DNA of 64,000 nt. Origin: Palleronia abyssalis. GTDB lineage: Bacteria > Pseudomonadota > Alphaproteobacteria > Rhodobacterales > Rhodobacteraceae. The notes below the pieces were generated by a model. The model was not told the DNA's origin. It ran no database searches and saw nothing but the letters and a program-made list of their open reading frames with translations. Positions 16,767 to 25,761 of this stretch are shown here, one piece after another (positions within the stretch are counted from its first letter, which is position 1; the number at the start of each line of letters is the position of its first letter). Location of the stretch: contig NZ_ONZF01000002.1 in NCBI RefSeq assembly GCF_900302445.1, forward strand, positions 558,001-622,000, given 5' to 3'. The position numbers and the translations under genes were made by a program.

Positions 16767-19163
16767 ATGAAATTCACGTTGTCCTGGTTGAAGGATCACC
16801 TCGACACGACGGCCTCGGCGGCAGAGATCGCCGAGGCGCTGACCGACCTGGGCCTCGAGGTCGAGGAGGTCGTCGATCCCACCGAGAAGCTGCGCCCGTT
16901 CCTGATCGGCAAGGTCCGCGAGGCCGACCAGCACCCCGACGCCGACCGTCTGCGCGTGTGCAAGGTCGAAACCGCCGCAGGCCTTCAGCAGATCATCTGC
17001 GGTGCCCCCAACGCGCGCGCCGGGATCACCGTCGTCATCGCCAGCCCCGGCACCTATGTCCCCGGCCTCGACACCACGATTCAGGTCGGCAAGATCCGCG
17101 GCGTCGAAAGCCACGGCATGATGGCCTCGGAACGCGAGCTGGAACTCTCGGACGAACACGACGGCATCATCGAACTGCCCTCGGGCGAGGTCGGTGAAAG
17201 CTTCGCCGACTGGCTGGCGGCGAACCGCCCCGATGCCGTCGATCCGATGATCGAGATCGCGATCACCCCCAACCGCCCCGACGCGCTGGCCGTGCGCGGC
17301 ATCGCCCGCGACCTGGCCGCCCGCGGTCTTGGCACGCTGAAGCCGCAGGACCCGGTGACGGTCCCCGGCACCTTCCCGTGCCCCATCGGCGTGACCATCG
17401 CCGAGGATGGACTGCCGCACGCCCCCCATTTCACCGGCCGCCTGATCCGCGGCGTGAAGAACGGCCCCAGCCCGGCCTGGCTTCAGGCCCGCCTGACCGC
17501 CATCGGGTTGCGCCCGATCTCGGCCCTGGTGGACATCACCAACTTCTTCACCTTCGACATGAACCGCCCGCTGCACGTCTTCGACGCCGCGCGGGTGAAA
17601 GGCGACCTGCGCGTTCATCTGGCGACGGGTGGCGAGACGCTGGAGGCGCTGGACGAGCGTAGCTACACGTTCCAGCTCGGCATGGTCGTCATCAGCGACG
17701 ACCAAGGGCCCGAAAGCATCGCGGGCATCATGGGCGGCGCCCCCACGGGGGTCGAGGACGACACGGTGGACGTGTTCCTCGAATCCGCCTTCTGGAACCC
17801 GGTGACCATCGCCCGCACGGGCCGTGCGCTGAAGATCAATTCCGACGCCCGCTACCGGTTCGAACGCGGCGTGGATCCCGCCTGGACTCGCCCGGGGCTC
17901 GAGGCGGCGACGCAGATGATCCTCGACCTCTGCGGTGGCGAGCCGTCCGAGGTGGTCGAGGCCGGCGCCGCCCCCGACCACGCCCGCAGCTACACGCTGG
18001 ACACCGCGCGGTGTTCGTCGTTGGTGGGTATGGATATCCCCGCCACCCAGCAGCGCGAGACGCTGGAATCGCTGGGCTTCAGGCTGGAGGGCGATCTGGC
18101 CCACGTGCCAAGCTGGCGGCCCGACGTTCTGGGGCAGGCCGACCTGGTCGAGGAAGTCGCCCGCGTCGCCTCGCTGACGAAGCTGGCCCCGCAGCCCATG
18201 GCCCGCCCCCAGCCCGGCGTCCCGAAGCCCATCCTGACCGAGGGCCAGCGCCGCGAGCAGATCGCGCGGCGCACCTGCGCAGCGTTGGGGTATAACGAGG
18301 CCGTCACCTATTCCTTCATCGACAGCACCTCCGCCGCGCTGTTCGAGGGTGGATCGGACGCGACGATGCTGGAAAACCCCATCTCGACCGAGCTCAGCCA
18401 ACTGCGCCCCGACCTTCTGCCGGGGCTTCTGCAAGCCGCGGGCCGCAACCAGAAGCGCGGGCAGGGCGACCTGGCCCTGTTCGAGGTCGGCACCGTCTTC
18501 TCGGGCGGCGAGCCGGAGGAGTCGCAGGTCCAGGTCGCGGGCCTTCTGACGGGACGCACCGGCCCGAAGGACGTGCATGGCAGCACCCGCGCCGTCGACG
18601 TGTTCGACGTCAAGGCCGATGCCGAGGCCGTGCTGGCCGCCCTTGGTGCCCCCGCCAAGGTCCAGATCTTCCGCGAAGGGGCCAGCTGGTGGCACCCCGG
18701 CCGGCACGGGCGCATCTGCCTTGGCCCGAAGAAGACGCTGGGTGTCTTCGGCGAAATCCATCCCAAAATACTGCGCCTGATGGGCGTGAAGGGCCCCGCG
18801 ATGGCCTTCACCCTGTGGCCCGATCAGGTGCCCGCGCCGCGCAACACCGACGCCGCGCGCCCCGCGCTTGAGATCAGCGACCTTCAGGCGGTCGAGCGGG
18901 ACTTCGCCTTCGTCCTCGACGCCCGGATCGAGGCACAGCAGGTCGTCGCCGCGGCGCAGGGTGCCGACAAGGCGCTGGTGCAAGAGGTCCGCGTCTTCGA
19001 CCAGTTCGAGGGCGGCAGCCTGGGCGAGGGGAAGAAGTCGCTGGCGATCACCGTGCGCATTCAGCCCAAGGGCGAGACGCTGACCGACAAGCAGATCGAG
19101 GATATCGCGCAGAAGGTCGTCCAGAAGGTGCAAAGCGCCACTGGCGGCGCCCTGCGCGGCTGA
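16767..19163 (+). CDS. pheT: Phenylalanine--tRNA ligase beta subunit
   Basis: The 798-residue product is a normal-length PheT. Domains in order are the tRNA-binding fold (about 39-148), B3/B4 (about 210-380), B5 (about 400-470), the catalytic-like core and the C-terminal anticodon-binding ferredoxin-like domain (about 705-797). It forms an alpha2-beta2 enzyme with PheS that charges tRNA-Phe and edits Tyr mischarging through B3/B4. pheS lies about 10 kb away on the opposite strand (28987-30063), so the usual pheST operon is split here. Confidence 0.98.
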   Translation: MKFTLSWLKDHLDTTASAAEIAEALTDLGLEVEEVVDPTEKLRPFLIGKVREADQHPDADRLRVCKVETAAGLQQIICGAPNARAGITVVIASPGTYVPGLDTTIQVGKIRGVESHGMMASERELELSDEHDGIIELPSGEVGESFADWLAANRPDAVDPMIEIAITPNRPDALAVRGIARDLAARGLGTLKPQDPVTVPGTFPCPIGVTIAEDGLPHAPHFTGRLIRGVKNGPSPAWLQARLTAIGLRPISALVDITNFFTFDMNRPLHVFDAARVKGDLRVHLATGGETLEALDERSYTFQLGMVVISDDQGPESIAGIMGGAPTGVEDDTVDVFLESAFWNPVTIARTGRALKINSDARYRFERGVDPAWTRPGLEAATQMILDLCGGEPSEVVEAGAAPDHARSYTLDTARCSSLVGMDIPATQQRETLESLGFRLEGDLAHVPSWRPDVLGQADLVEEVARVASLTKLAPQPMARPQPGVPKPILTEGQRREQIARRTCAALGYNEAVTYSFIDSTSAALFEGGSDATMLENPISTELSQLRPDLLPGLLQAAGRNQKRGQGDLALFEVGTVFSGGEPEESQVQVAGLLTGRTGPKDVHGSTRAVDVFDVKADAEAVLAALGAPAKVQIFREGASWWHPGRHGRICLGPKKTLGVFGEIHPKILRLMGVKGPAMAFTLWPDQVPAPRNTDAARPALEISDLQAVERDFAFVLDARIEAQQVVAAAQGADKALVQEVRVFDQFEGGSLGEGKKSLAITVRIQPKGETLTDKQIEDIAQKVVQKVQSATGGALRG

Positions 19164-19167
19164 CCTT

Positions 19168-19770
19168 TTACCACATGGTCGTGCGGGCGCGGGCAGTCCA
19201 TTCGGCGTCGTAGGTCTCGGCGTCGAACTCCGCGTCCGCGGCGGAGCGGGCCATCTGCCCCACGCTCGGCAATCCGTCCGCATCGTCGCGCGACCACAGC
19301 CCCGCGCGCATCAACGCGCGGGCGCACTGGACATAGACCTCGGCAATCTCGACCACGACGACGCTGCGCGGCGCCTTGCCATCCCGCGCGAAGCTGTCCC
19401 GCGCGTCGTCGTCCACGGTCACGAAGGCCCGCCCGTTCACCCGCACGACGTTGTCCGATCCCGGAACCATGAACAGAAGCGACACCCGCCCGTCGGCCAC
19501 GATGTTCTCCAGCGAGTCGATGCGATTGTTGCCGTGCCAATCGGGCATCTCCAAACGGTCGGGCGCGGCGATCCGTACCACCGGGCCATCGTCGCCGCGG
19601 GGGCTGACATCGGTCCCGCCCGGCCCCACCGTCGCGACCAGGCAAAAGCGCGACCGCGCGATCCAGTTCGAATAGGCGAGCGTCAGTTTCGGCGCGACCT
19701 TGGTCAAGGCCGCCCCCACGGGCGTGCCGTAATGGGCGCGCAGCGCCTCGATACTGTCGACAGGCCTCAT
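19168..19770 (-). CDS. FMN-dependent PPOX-type flavoprotein
   Basis: This 200-residue protein belongs to the pyridoxamine-5'-phosphate-oxidase-like flavoproteins of the DR_2398/MSMEG_1061 type. Characteristic parts are CLVATVGPGGTDVSPRGD, GNNRIDSLENIV and VRVNGRAFV, which build the FMN split barrel. The enzyme probably reduces or oxidises a small substrate with FMN, but the reaction is not known. ATG 19770 is preferred over 19788 because it overlaps the plsC stop as ATGA. It is the last gene of the ftsE-ftsX-plsC run and converges on pheT. Confidence 0.9.
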   Translation of the reverse strand: MRPVDSIEALRAHYGTPVGAALTKVAPKLTLAYSNWIARSRFCLVATVGPGGTDVSPRGDDGPVVRIAAPDRLEMPDWHGNNRIDSLENIVADGRVSLLFMVPGSDNVVRVNGRAFVTVDDDARDSFARDGKAPRSVVVVEIAEVYVQCARALMRAGLWSRDDADGLPSVGQMARSAADAEFDAETYDAEWTARARTTMW

Positions 19771-20495
19771 ACCTCGATCCTCGTCCATCCCGCCTCTGTC
19801 ATCAGCTCGTTGGACCGCCCCTCGACGGCGGTCGAAAGCTGCTCGACAAACTCATGTTTCGTCAGCCCCGGCGGAATCGGTTTCAGGAATTCAATCACCG
19901 CCAGGCCGGGCTTTTTCGCGATCCCCATCCTGGGCCAGAACACGCCGACATTCACGGCAACGGGCACGCAGGTCTGGTCCAGCTGGCCATACAAAACCGC
20001 CGTTCCCGTCTTGTAGGGCAGCTTCACCCCCGGCGCCACGCGCGTACCCTGGGGATAGATGATCAGCTGCCCCGCCCGGGTGCGTCCCTTCTGCACATCG
20101 GCCATCATCTTGGCGATCGCCTGCCCCTTCTTGCCGCGATCCACGGGCACGCAGCCCATCTTCAGCGCGAACCACCCGAGAACCGGGGCGCGCGTCAGCT
20201 CCTTCTTCATGATGAATTTCGGCGCCGGCAGGACCGAGCACAGCATGATGATGTCGAAGAAGGACTGGTGCTTGGCGGCGATCATCACTTCGCCTTCGGC
20301 CACGGTGCCGCGCACTTCGGACTTCAGGCCGATCATCCACGCGGCCGACCAGCGCACGTACCGGCAATAGCTGCGGACCGCCCGATGCGCCCCGTCGTCC
20401 TGGCGCATCGCGATGGGCAGCCACCAAAGACCCATCAGCGCCATGGCGGCATACATCTGGACGGTGAAGATCAGGGAACGCAGATACTGGATCAC
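19767..20495 (-). CDS. plsC: 1-acyl-sn-glycerol-3-phosphate acyltransferase
   Basis: The 242-residue product starts at a GTG that overlaps the ftsX stop (GTGA). A longer open frame upstream lies inside ftsX and is rejected. The N-terminal membrane segment is about 6-28. The acyltransferase HxxxxD motif is KHQSFFD (His76, Asp81), and the phosphate-binding motif reads IIYPQGTR (145-152), with Gln in place of the usual Glu of EGTR. It converts lysophosphatidate to phosphatidate at the inner membrane. Coupling to ftsEX is a position effect I infer to be conserved in relatives. Confidence 0.94.
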   Translation of the reverse strand: MIQYLRSLIFTVQMYAAMALMGLWWLPIAMRQDDGAHRAVRSYCRYVRWSAAWMIGLKSEVRGTVAEGEVMIAAKHQSFFDIIMLCSVLPAPKFIMKKELTRAPVLGWFALKMGCVPVDRGKKGQAIAKMMADVQKGRTRAGQLIIYPQGTRVAPGVKLPYKTGTAVLYGQLDQTCVPVAVNVGVFWPRMGIAKKPGLAVIEFLKPIPPGLTKHEFVEQLSTAVEGRSNELMTEAGWTRIEV

Positions 20496-21394
20496 GGGAT
20501 GTCCTTCAGGGCTCGGAGGGCGGCAAAGCGGGTGGCCCAGAATGCGACGAAGGCGGCCACCGGGGGCACCAGAAGCGGGGCCAGCCATCCCGCGCCCGCA
20601 AAGCCCAGCCCGGTCAGGAATCCACCCGCCTGTTCGACCGAGGGCAGCGCCCAGATGCAGGCCATGGCGATGACGGTCCCGGCGGCCGACCCGGCCAGCG
20701 CGCGCAGGGTGAACCGCCGAACGAAGGCGCGGGCGATGAAGGTGTCACGGGCCCCGATCAGGCGCAGCACGCGCATGACCTCGCGATTGGCGGCCAGCGC
20801 CGAGCCTGCGGCCAGCGTGATCATCGCCGCCATGGTCAGCGTGATCAGCCCCAGCGCGCCCAGCCCCAGCAGGTTCAGCCGCTCGGCCGCGCGCACCAGC
20901 GGACGGCGCCAACGGGTGTGATCGTCCAGCACCGCGCCCGGCGCCTCGGCCGACAGGCGCAGGCGCAGGCCTTCGGAATCCAGCCCCTGCGCCGTCTCGA
21001 CCACCTCGACCAGTTGCGGGATCGGCAACGTCTCGACCGGCAGGTCCGCCCCGAACCACGGCGCCAGCAGTGCGCGCTGCTCGTCGGGGGGCAGCGCGCG
21101 CGCCGTGGCGACGCCGGGCGTGGTTTCCAGGATGCGCAGCACCGCGCGGGTCTGCGCCTCGCGCTGCTCCAGCGGGGCCGAGATGCGGATGGTCGAGCTT
21201 TGCGCAAGCTCGCCCGACCAGCGCTCGGCCAAACGGTGCGTCGCCAGCGACAGGGCCAGCGCGAAGACGGCCAGGAACGCCATTGCGGCCGCAGTGAAGG
21301 CCGTCAGCCGCGCCGTGAACCCCGAGGGCGGAACGATCCGCTTGGCATTCACGTCGCCCGACAGAAATTCCAGGACCGACTGCGACAGGTTCAC
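20492..21394 (-). CDS. ftsX: Cell division ABC transporter permease FtsX
   Basis: A GTG start overlapping the ftsE stop (GTGA) gives a 300-residue protein. It has a membrane helix near 30-50, a periplasmic domain (about 55-165) and three further helices in the C-terminal FtsX/MacB permease domain (about 170-290, with LAAGSALAANREVMRVLRLIG before the last helices). With FtsE it forms the divisome ABC complex that activates septal peptidoglycan hydrolases. Both neighbours overlap, so the three products are probably made in fixed proportion. Confidence 0.95.
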   Translation of the reverse strand: MNLSQSVLEFLSGDVNAKRIVPPSGFTARLTAFTAAAMAFLAVFALALSLATHRLAERWSGELAQSSTIRISAPLEQREAQTRAVLRILETTPGVATARALPPDEQRALLAPWFGADLPVETLPIPQLVEVVETAQGLDSEGLRLRLSAEAPGAVLDDHTRWRRPLVRAAERLNLLGLGALGLITLTMAAMITLAAGSALAANREVMRVLRLIGARDTFIARAFVRRFTLRALAGSAAGTVIAMACIWALPSVEQAGGFLTGLGFAGAGWLAPLLVPPVAAFVAFWATRFAALRALKDIP

Positions 21395-22068
21395 AGGTCG
21401 ACCCCCGCCACGTCCAGCTGCCCGCGCCGCAGCCGCAAAACCCGCGCGGTGACCTGCGCCTTGGCCGCCCGGATCAGGTTCAGGTCATGCGTCGCGATCA
21501 GGATCGCCTTGCCCATGCGGTTCAGCTCGACCAACAGGGTCAGAAGCCGCAGCGACATCTCCCAATCGACGTTGCCCGTGGGCTCGTCCGCCAACACGAC
21601 GTCCGGCGACAGGATCAGGGCGCGGGCCAATGCGGCGCGCTGCTTCTCTCCGCCCGAAAGCTCGGCCGGCAGCGCATCGGCGCGGCGCGCCAGCCCGACC
21701 CAGGCCAGAAGCTCGTCGATCTCGGCATCGTGCTGCGTGGGGTCCTGGCCAGCGGCGGCCAGCGGCATGGCCACGTTCTCGCGCAAGCTCAAATGTTCCA
21801 GGAAGCCGCAATCCTGGTGCACCACGCCGACCCGACGGCGCAGCTTGGCGATTGCGTCCCGGCCCAGCTTCTCGGACGGGGCGCCGAAGACCGTGATCGT
21901 GCCCTTCGCGGGCTTCAGATCAAGATAGCACAACTTCAGAAGCGTGGTTTTCCCGGCTCCCGACGGTCCGGTCAGGAAGTGGAAGCTGCCGGGCGACAGG
22001 TCCAGCGAGATCCCGTTCAGCAAGGGGCTTCCGTCGTATCCGTAGGTGATATCGCTCAGTTCGATCAC
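21391..22068 (-). CDS. ftsE: Cell division ATP-binding protein FtsE
   Basis: The 225-residue ATPase has Walker A GPSGAGKTT (34-42), the signature LSGGEKQR (137-144) and Walker B VVLADEP (157-163). It starts at GTG 22068 behind a GACGAGG site. FtsE powers FtsX in the divisome. It is the first gene of a four-gene run in which every junction overlaps by four bases (ftsE/ftsX GTGA, ftsX/plsC GTGA, plsC/PPOX ATGA). Its promoter should lie in the 141-base gap shared with the divergent zinc-ribbon gene. Confidence 0.96.
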   Translation of the reverse strand: MIELSDITYGYDGSPLLNGISLDLSPGSFHFLTGPSGAGKTTLLKLCYLDLKPAKGTITVFGAPSEKLGRDAIAKLRRRVGVVHQDCGFLEHLSLRENVAMPLAAAGQDPTQHDAEIDELLAWVGLARRADALPAELSGGEKQRAALARALILSPDVVLADEPTGNVDWEMSLRLLTLLVELNRMGKAILIATHDLNLIRAAKAQVTARVLRLRRGQLDVAGVDL

Positions 22069-22209
22069 GCGATGCCTCGTCCCTCGCGGCCGTTTTGCCG
22101 CACAAGATCGGGCGATTCAATCGCCGCCGACCGCAAATGGTTTGCTTAACTCCTCGGGATTGCTACCAAAGAGCAAAGCGATAGAACACAGGTTTTCGGT
22201 CAGACGTTC

Positions 22210-23097
22210 ATGCGGATCACTTGCCCCAACTGCGCGGCCGAATACGAGGTCGATGCCACGCTTGTCCCCGAGGACGGGCGCGATGTGCAATGCTCGGCCT
22301 GCGGACATACCTGGATGCAGTTCCGCGACGGCCGGACTCAGGAGGTCGGAGCGGCCCACAGCGACCCAAGCCCCGAGCCCGCATCGCCCCCCGAGCCCGC
22401 ATCGACCCCCGCCCCTGTTTCGACCCCCGCCCCCGCGAAGGAGCCTGAGCAGGACCCGGAGGTCGACCCGGCCCCGGCAGCCGATACCAGCGGGTTCGAC
22501 TATGCCGATCGCCCGCGCCGCCGCGAGCTGGACGAGGAGACGCGCCGTATCCTGCGCGAGGAGGCCGCGCGCGAGGCTGCCCGGCGCCGCGAACGTCGCG
22601 AAGCCAAGATCGAGACTCAGACCGAAATGGGCCTGGACAGCACCCACGCCCAGACCCCCGACCGGACCTCGGCGTCGACGCCGCAGAGCGCAGTGCCCGA
22701 CGGAGAGGACGCGGCCGCGGCCCTTGGGTCCGTGCCGTCGCAAGAGGCGCGCAAGCCAGCCGACCATGCTGCCGCGTCGCGCGGGGACAGCTTTCCCGAC
22801 ATCGAAGAGATCAATTCGACCCTGGGCCCGGGGCAAACGCCTGCAAACGCGGCCCCCAAGGACACCACAGCGGGGCAGGGCGGTGCGAGCTCTTTCCGGC
22901 GGGGGTTCCTGTCAATGCTGCTGGTCGGGGCGGTGCTGATTCTGCTCTACGTCCTGGCCCCGAACCTGTCGCAGGCCCTTCCCGCGATCGAGCCGGAGCT
23001 GGCCAGCTACGTGGGCGCCGTGAACGCCTTCCGTGCGGGCGTCGAGGAAACGCTGCAATCGGCGGCCCTTTGGGTGCAGGGGCTTACCGGCGCGTAG
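22210..23097 (+). CDS. MJ0042-type zinc-ribbon membrane protein
   Basis: The 295-residue product has an N-terminal zinc ribbon (Cys5, Cys8, Cys28, Cys31), a Pro/Ala/Glu-rich region (about 50-95) with hexapeptide repeats, a charged Arg/Glu helix (about 100-140), a long disordered part and one membrane helix at about 232-251, followed by about 45 residues outside. Zinc ribbons of this kind with a distant membrane anchor are common in alphaproteobacteria and are uncharacterised. The position divergent from ftsEX is suggestive of a link to the cell envelope but is no proof. Confidence 0.9.
   Translation: MRITCPNCAAEYEVDATLVPEDGRDVQCSACGHTWMQFRDGRTQEVGAAHSDPSPEPASPPEPASTPAPVSTPAPAKEPEQDPEVDPAPAADTSGFDYADRPRRRELDEETRRILREEAAREAARRRERREAKIETQTEMGLDSTHAQTPDRTSASTPQSAVPDGEDAAAALGSVPSQEARKPADHAAASRGDSFPDIEEINSTLGPGQTPANAAPKDTTAGQGGASSFRRGFLSMLLVGAVLILLYVLAPNLSQALPAIEPELASYVGAVNAFRAGVEETLQSAALWVQGLTGA
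22371..22404 (+). repeat. Tandem 18-base repeat in coding sequence
   Basis: CCCCGAGCCCGCATCG occurs at 22371-22386 and again at 22389-22404, a period of 18 bases. A decayed copy pair (CGACCCCCGCCCC) follows to about 22435. They encode PEPASP, PEPAST, PAPVST and PAPAKE units of the linker in the zinc-ribbon protein. Confidence 0.85.
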
Positions 23098-23140
23098 GGG
23101 GCTTGCCCTGCGGCGCAGGATCGGCGCCGGTGCTGATCAC

Positions 23141-25273
23141 CTACAGGCCGAAGCCTGCATAGGGCAGGAACCGTACCGGATCGCCGGGCGCGATGTCATG
23201 GGCGTGGTCGGGCAGCTCGACCAGCCCGTCGGCCCAGCTGAGCCCCGTGATCCGCCCCGATCCTTCGGAGGCGAAGACCTCGACCCCCTCGGGGCCCATC
23301 CGCGCGCGCAGGTATTCCCGCCGCCCTGCCTTCTTGCGTTTCGAGAACGCGGCCGGAAGCGTCACTGCCAGCGGCGCCTGCCACGGCCCCCCCGCCATCA
23401 GCGACAGGGCGGGGCGCGCGAAGATCAGCGCGCAGACGAAGCTTGCCACCGGGTTGCCCGGCAGTCCGAAGACCGGAACGCCGTCCCGGATCCCCAGCGC
23501 CAGCGGCCGCCCCGGCTTCAGCGCGATCCGCCAAGAGACCAGCGTCCCTTCCTCGCGCAGCAGGGCCGAGACGTGGTCCTCGTCCCCTGCCGACGCACCG
23601 CCAGAGGTCAGGATCACGTCCGCTTCGGCCGCGTTCAATGTCGCGCGCAGTTGATCCCGGTCGTCCGGTACGTGGCCAAGATCGACGGCCGCATGCCCCC
23701 AGCGGCGGGCCAGCGCCAGAAGCATGGGGCGGTTGGCATCATAGGTCGTGGCCGGGTCGTCGGTCGAACCGGGGGCCGCAATCTCGTCGCCCGTTGACAG
23801 GACGCCCACACGCAGGCGGCGGAAGACGGGCAGGCGGTCGGACCCCGTGGCCGCCAGCAGCGCAAGGTCGGGCGGGCGCATGACGTGGCCCCCGGGCAGA
23901 ACCTCGGCGCCCGCGTCGATATCCTCGCCCGCGCGGCGCGTGTTGGCGCGGGCCTTCACCGGCCCGTTGAACGCGACCGACGCGCCGTCGCTGCGCGTGT
24001 CCTCCTCCAACACCACGGTGTCCACGCCTTCGGGCAGAAGTGCGCCCGTCAGGATGCGGATGGCGTGCCCAAGGGGAACAGCGTGGGGGTATGGCGCACC
24101 GGCTGCGGCACGTCCGGCGAGCAAGGGCAGGACCTGCGGCCCGTCGCCCACGGCCGATCCCGCGAAGCCGAAGCCGTCGACCGCGGCGTTCGCGCCGGGC
24201 GGGTTCGCGCGCCGGGCCATCACGGCCTGCGACAGGATCCGCCCGTCGGCGTGCCCGACTTGGACGTCCTCGGCCCCCATCACGGGGCGCAACCGTGCCC
24301 GCAGAAGGTCGAGCGCCGTATCGACCGGCGTCCACTCCACCCCCGGCGGCAGGGCGAAACAATCGTTCGACAGGGGCGGGGGAGAGAGGGGGGCGGAAGG
24401 TTCCGCGTTCTCCGATGGGGCCGAGAATGCCAACGAGGTCAAGCGATTACGCGCCTCGGCGCCCAGGATCCAGCCCTCCTCGGCCGCTTCGGGCGGCAGG
24501 TCGCGCATCATCGACGCCAGCTCCTCCGGGGGCAGGGCCGCCAAAGCATGGGCCAGCAGGCGTACCTGATGCCGGTCACGGATGCCCCCCTCGACGTCCT
24601 TCACCGCGGGTTCGATCAGCCCCGGCCAAATCTCGGTCAGGACGGCGGGGGCGTCCTGCCACGCCTCGAACGGCCACGCGGCGACGCCCTCGATCCGGCG
24701 CAGACGCGACAGCATGGGCAGACCCATCAAGGCCTGGCTGCCGACGGTGGGCGGGAAGGCCAGTTGCCAGACGCTGGACGCGGCCCTTGCGGCTACGTCG
24801 CAGGCGCGCTTTTCGGTCATTCCGTGGCCGTCGCGCGTGCTGCCGCGATAGGGGATGCCGGGGAATGCGTCCTCGCGCGGTTTACCCCAGAACGGCCCGG
24901 TTCCGGGGAACAGGGCATTCAGCGCCTCGGCCACTTTGAGCCGGTTGTTGCGCCCTTTTGCATCGTCCTCGATCCGCGCGGCCAGCCAGTCCCAGACGGC
25001 AAGTGGGTCGGGCTTGCCCGTCACCACCTTCGCGAAGCCCGCCGGATAGCCGAACGGAAAGTCGAACGCCGCCATCACCCGGCGGCCGGCCGCGATCTCG
25101 GCCCGCAGGGTCTCGGCCAGCCACGCCTCGGCCTCGGCCCGGGTGGGCATGTGGCGCGGATTCTCGGGCACGCCGTCGCGGGCGATCCCGATCCAGATCG
25201 AGTTCTTGGCGGCCCGGGCCACGCCTTCAGCCGCGGACCAATCCACCACGAGGATCGTGTCGAACCCCCTCAC
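23141..25273 (-). CDS. moeA: Fusion of an RNase H-like (DUF429-type) domain and molybdopterin molybdotransferase MoeA
   Basis: GTG 25273 overlaps the mobB stop (GTGA) and opens an uninterrupted 710-codon frame. Residues 1-285 look like a DUF429-type RNase H-like domain (VVDWSAA at 9-15, FDFPFGYP at 70-77). Residues 286-301 are a Ser/Pro linker. Residues 302-710 are a complete MoeA (NDCFALPPGVEW, DGFGFAGS, LTGALLPEGVDTVV, STGDEI, TSGGASAGDEDHV, FGLPGNPVAS), which inserts molybdate into adenylylated molybdopterin. The MoeA part begins at a CTG where related proteins as I recall start with ATG, and no ribosome-binding site precedes it. The function of the first domain is unknown. Confidence 0.88.
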   Translation of the reverse strand: MRGFDTILVVDWSAAEGVARAAKNSIWIGIARDGVPENPRHMPTRAEAEAWLAETLRAEIAAGRRVMAAFDFPFGYPAGFAKVVTGKPDPLAVWDWLAARIEDDAKGRNNRLKVAEALNALFPGTGPFWGKPREDAFPGIPYRGSTRDGHGMTEKRACDVAARAASSVWQLAFPPTVGSQALMGLPMLSRLRRIEGVAAWPFEAWQDAPAVLTEIWPGLIEPAVKDVEGGIRDRHQVRLLAHALAALPPEELASMMRDLPPEAAEEGWILGAEARNRLTSLAFSAPSENAEPSAPLSPPPLSNDCFALPPGVEWTPVDTALDLLRARLRPVMGAEDVQVGHADGRILSQAVMARRANPPGANAAVDGFGFAGSAVGDGPQVLPLLAGRAAAGAPYPHAVPLGHAIRILTGALLPEGVDTVVLEEDTRSDGASVAFNGPVKARANTRRAGEDIDAGAEVLPGGHVMRPPDLALLAATGSDRLPVFRRLRVGVLSTGDEIAAPGSTDDPATTYDANRPMLLALARRWGHAAVDLGHVPDDRDQLRATLNAAEADVILTSGGASAGDEDHVSALLREEGTLVSWRIALKPGRPLALGIRDGVPVFGLPGNPVASFVCALIFARPALSLMAGGPWQAPLAVTLPAAFSKRKKAGRREYLRARMGPEGVEVFASEGSGRITGLSWADGLVELPDHAHDIAPGDPVRFLPYAGFGL

Positions 25274-25761
25274 AACCCGACCTCGCCCGCGATGAAGTCG
25301 GCGATGGCGGCGGTGTCGTCCAGGTCCAGCACGGGGCGGTCGTCGATCCCCGGCTGGCCCTTCGCCGCGACCGCGCGGATTGTGGGGTCGTCGGGGGCGA
25401 TCAGGGGGCGGCCGGTTTCGGCCCGCCACGCCTCGACCTTTGGATGGCGGTCGCGCTTCCAGCCTTCAACCAGGATCAGGTCCACGGGGGCCATCTGGTC
25501 CAGCAACGCCTCAAGCGGTGGCTCGGGCCCGTCGAGTTCGGTCATCAGCGCCCAACGCTTGCCCGAGGACAGCAGCACCTGATGCGCGCCCGCGTCGCGG
25601 TGCCGTCGCGAATCCTTGCCCTCGTGGTCCACGTCGAAGCTGTGATGCGCGTGCTTCAAGGTCGACACACGCACCCCCCGCCCGCGAAACTCGGACACCA
25701 GGCGCACCATCAGGCCCGTCTTCCCGGCGTTCTTCCAGCCGGTCACGCCATACAATTTCAC
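25270..25761 (-). CDS. mobB: Molybdopterin-guanine dinucleotide biosynthesis protein MobB
   Basis: A GTG start overlapping the mobA stop (GTGA) gives a 163-residue GTP-binding protein. The P-loop GWKNAGKT is at 8-15, followed by STLKHAHHSFDVDHEGKDS, the His-rich switch region of MobB, and DLILVEGWKRDRHPKVE in the Walker B area. MobB helps MobA attach GMP to molybdopterin. An upstream extension of 58 codons lies within mobA and is rejected. The fused moeA gene overlaps the end. Confidence 0.95.
   Translation of the reverse strand: MKLYGVTGWKNAGKTGLMVRLVSEFRGRGVRVSTLKHAHHSFDVDHEGKDSRRHRDAGAHQVLLSSGKRWALMTELDGPEPPLEALLDQMAPVDLILVEGWKRDRHPKVEAWRAETGRPLIAPDDPTIRAVAAKGQPGIDDRPVLDLDDTAAIADFIAGEVGL

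Noticed and set aside
16728-19283. An 851-codon open frame on the minus strand
   Set aside because: It is antisense to pheT and shows the same compositional artefact.
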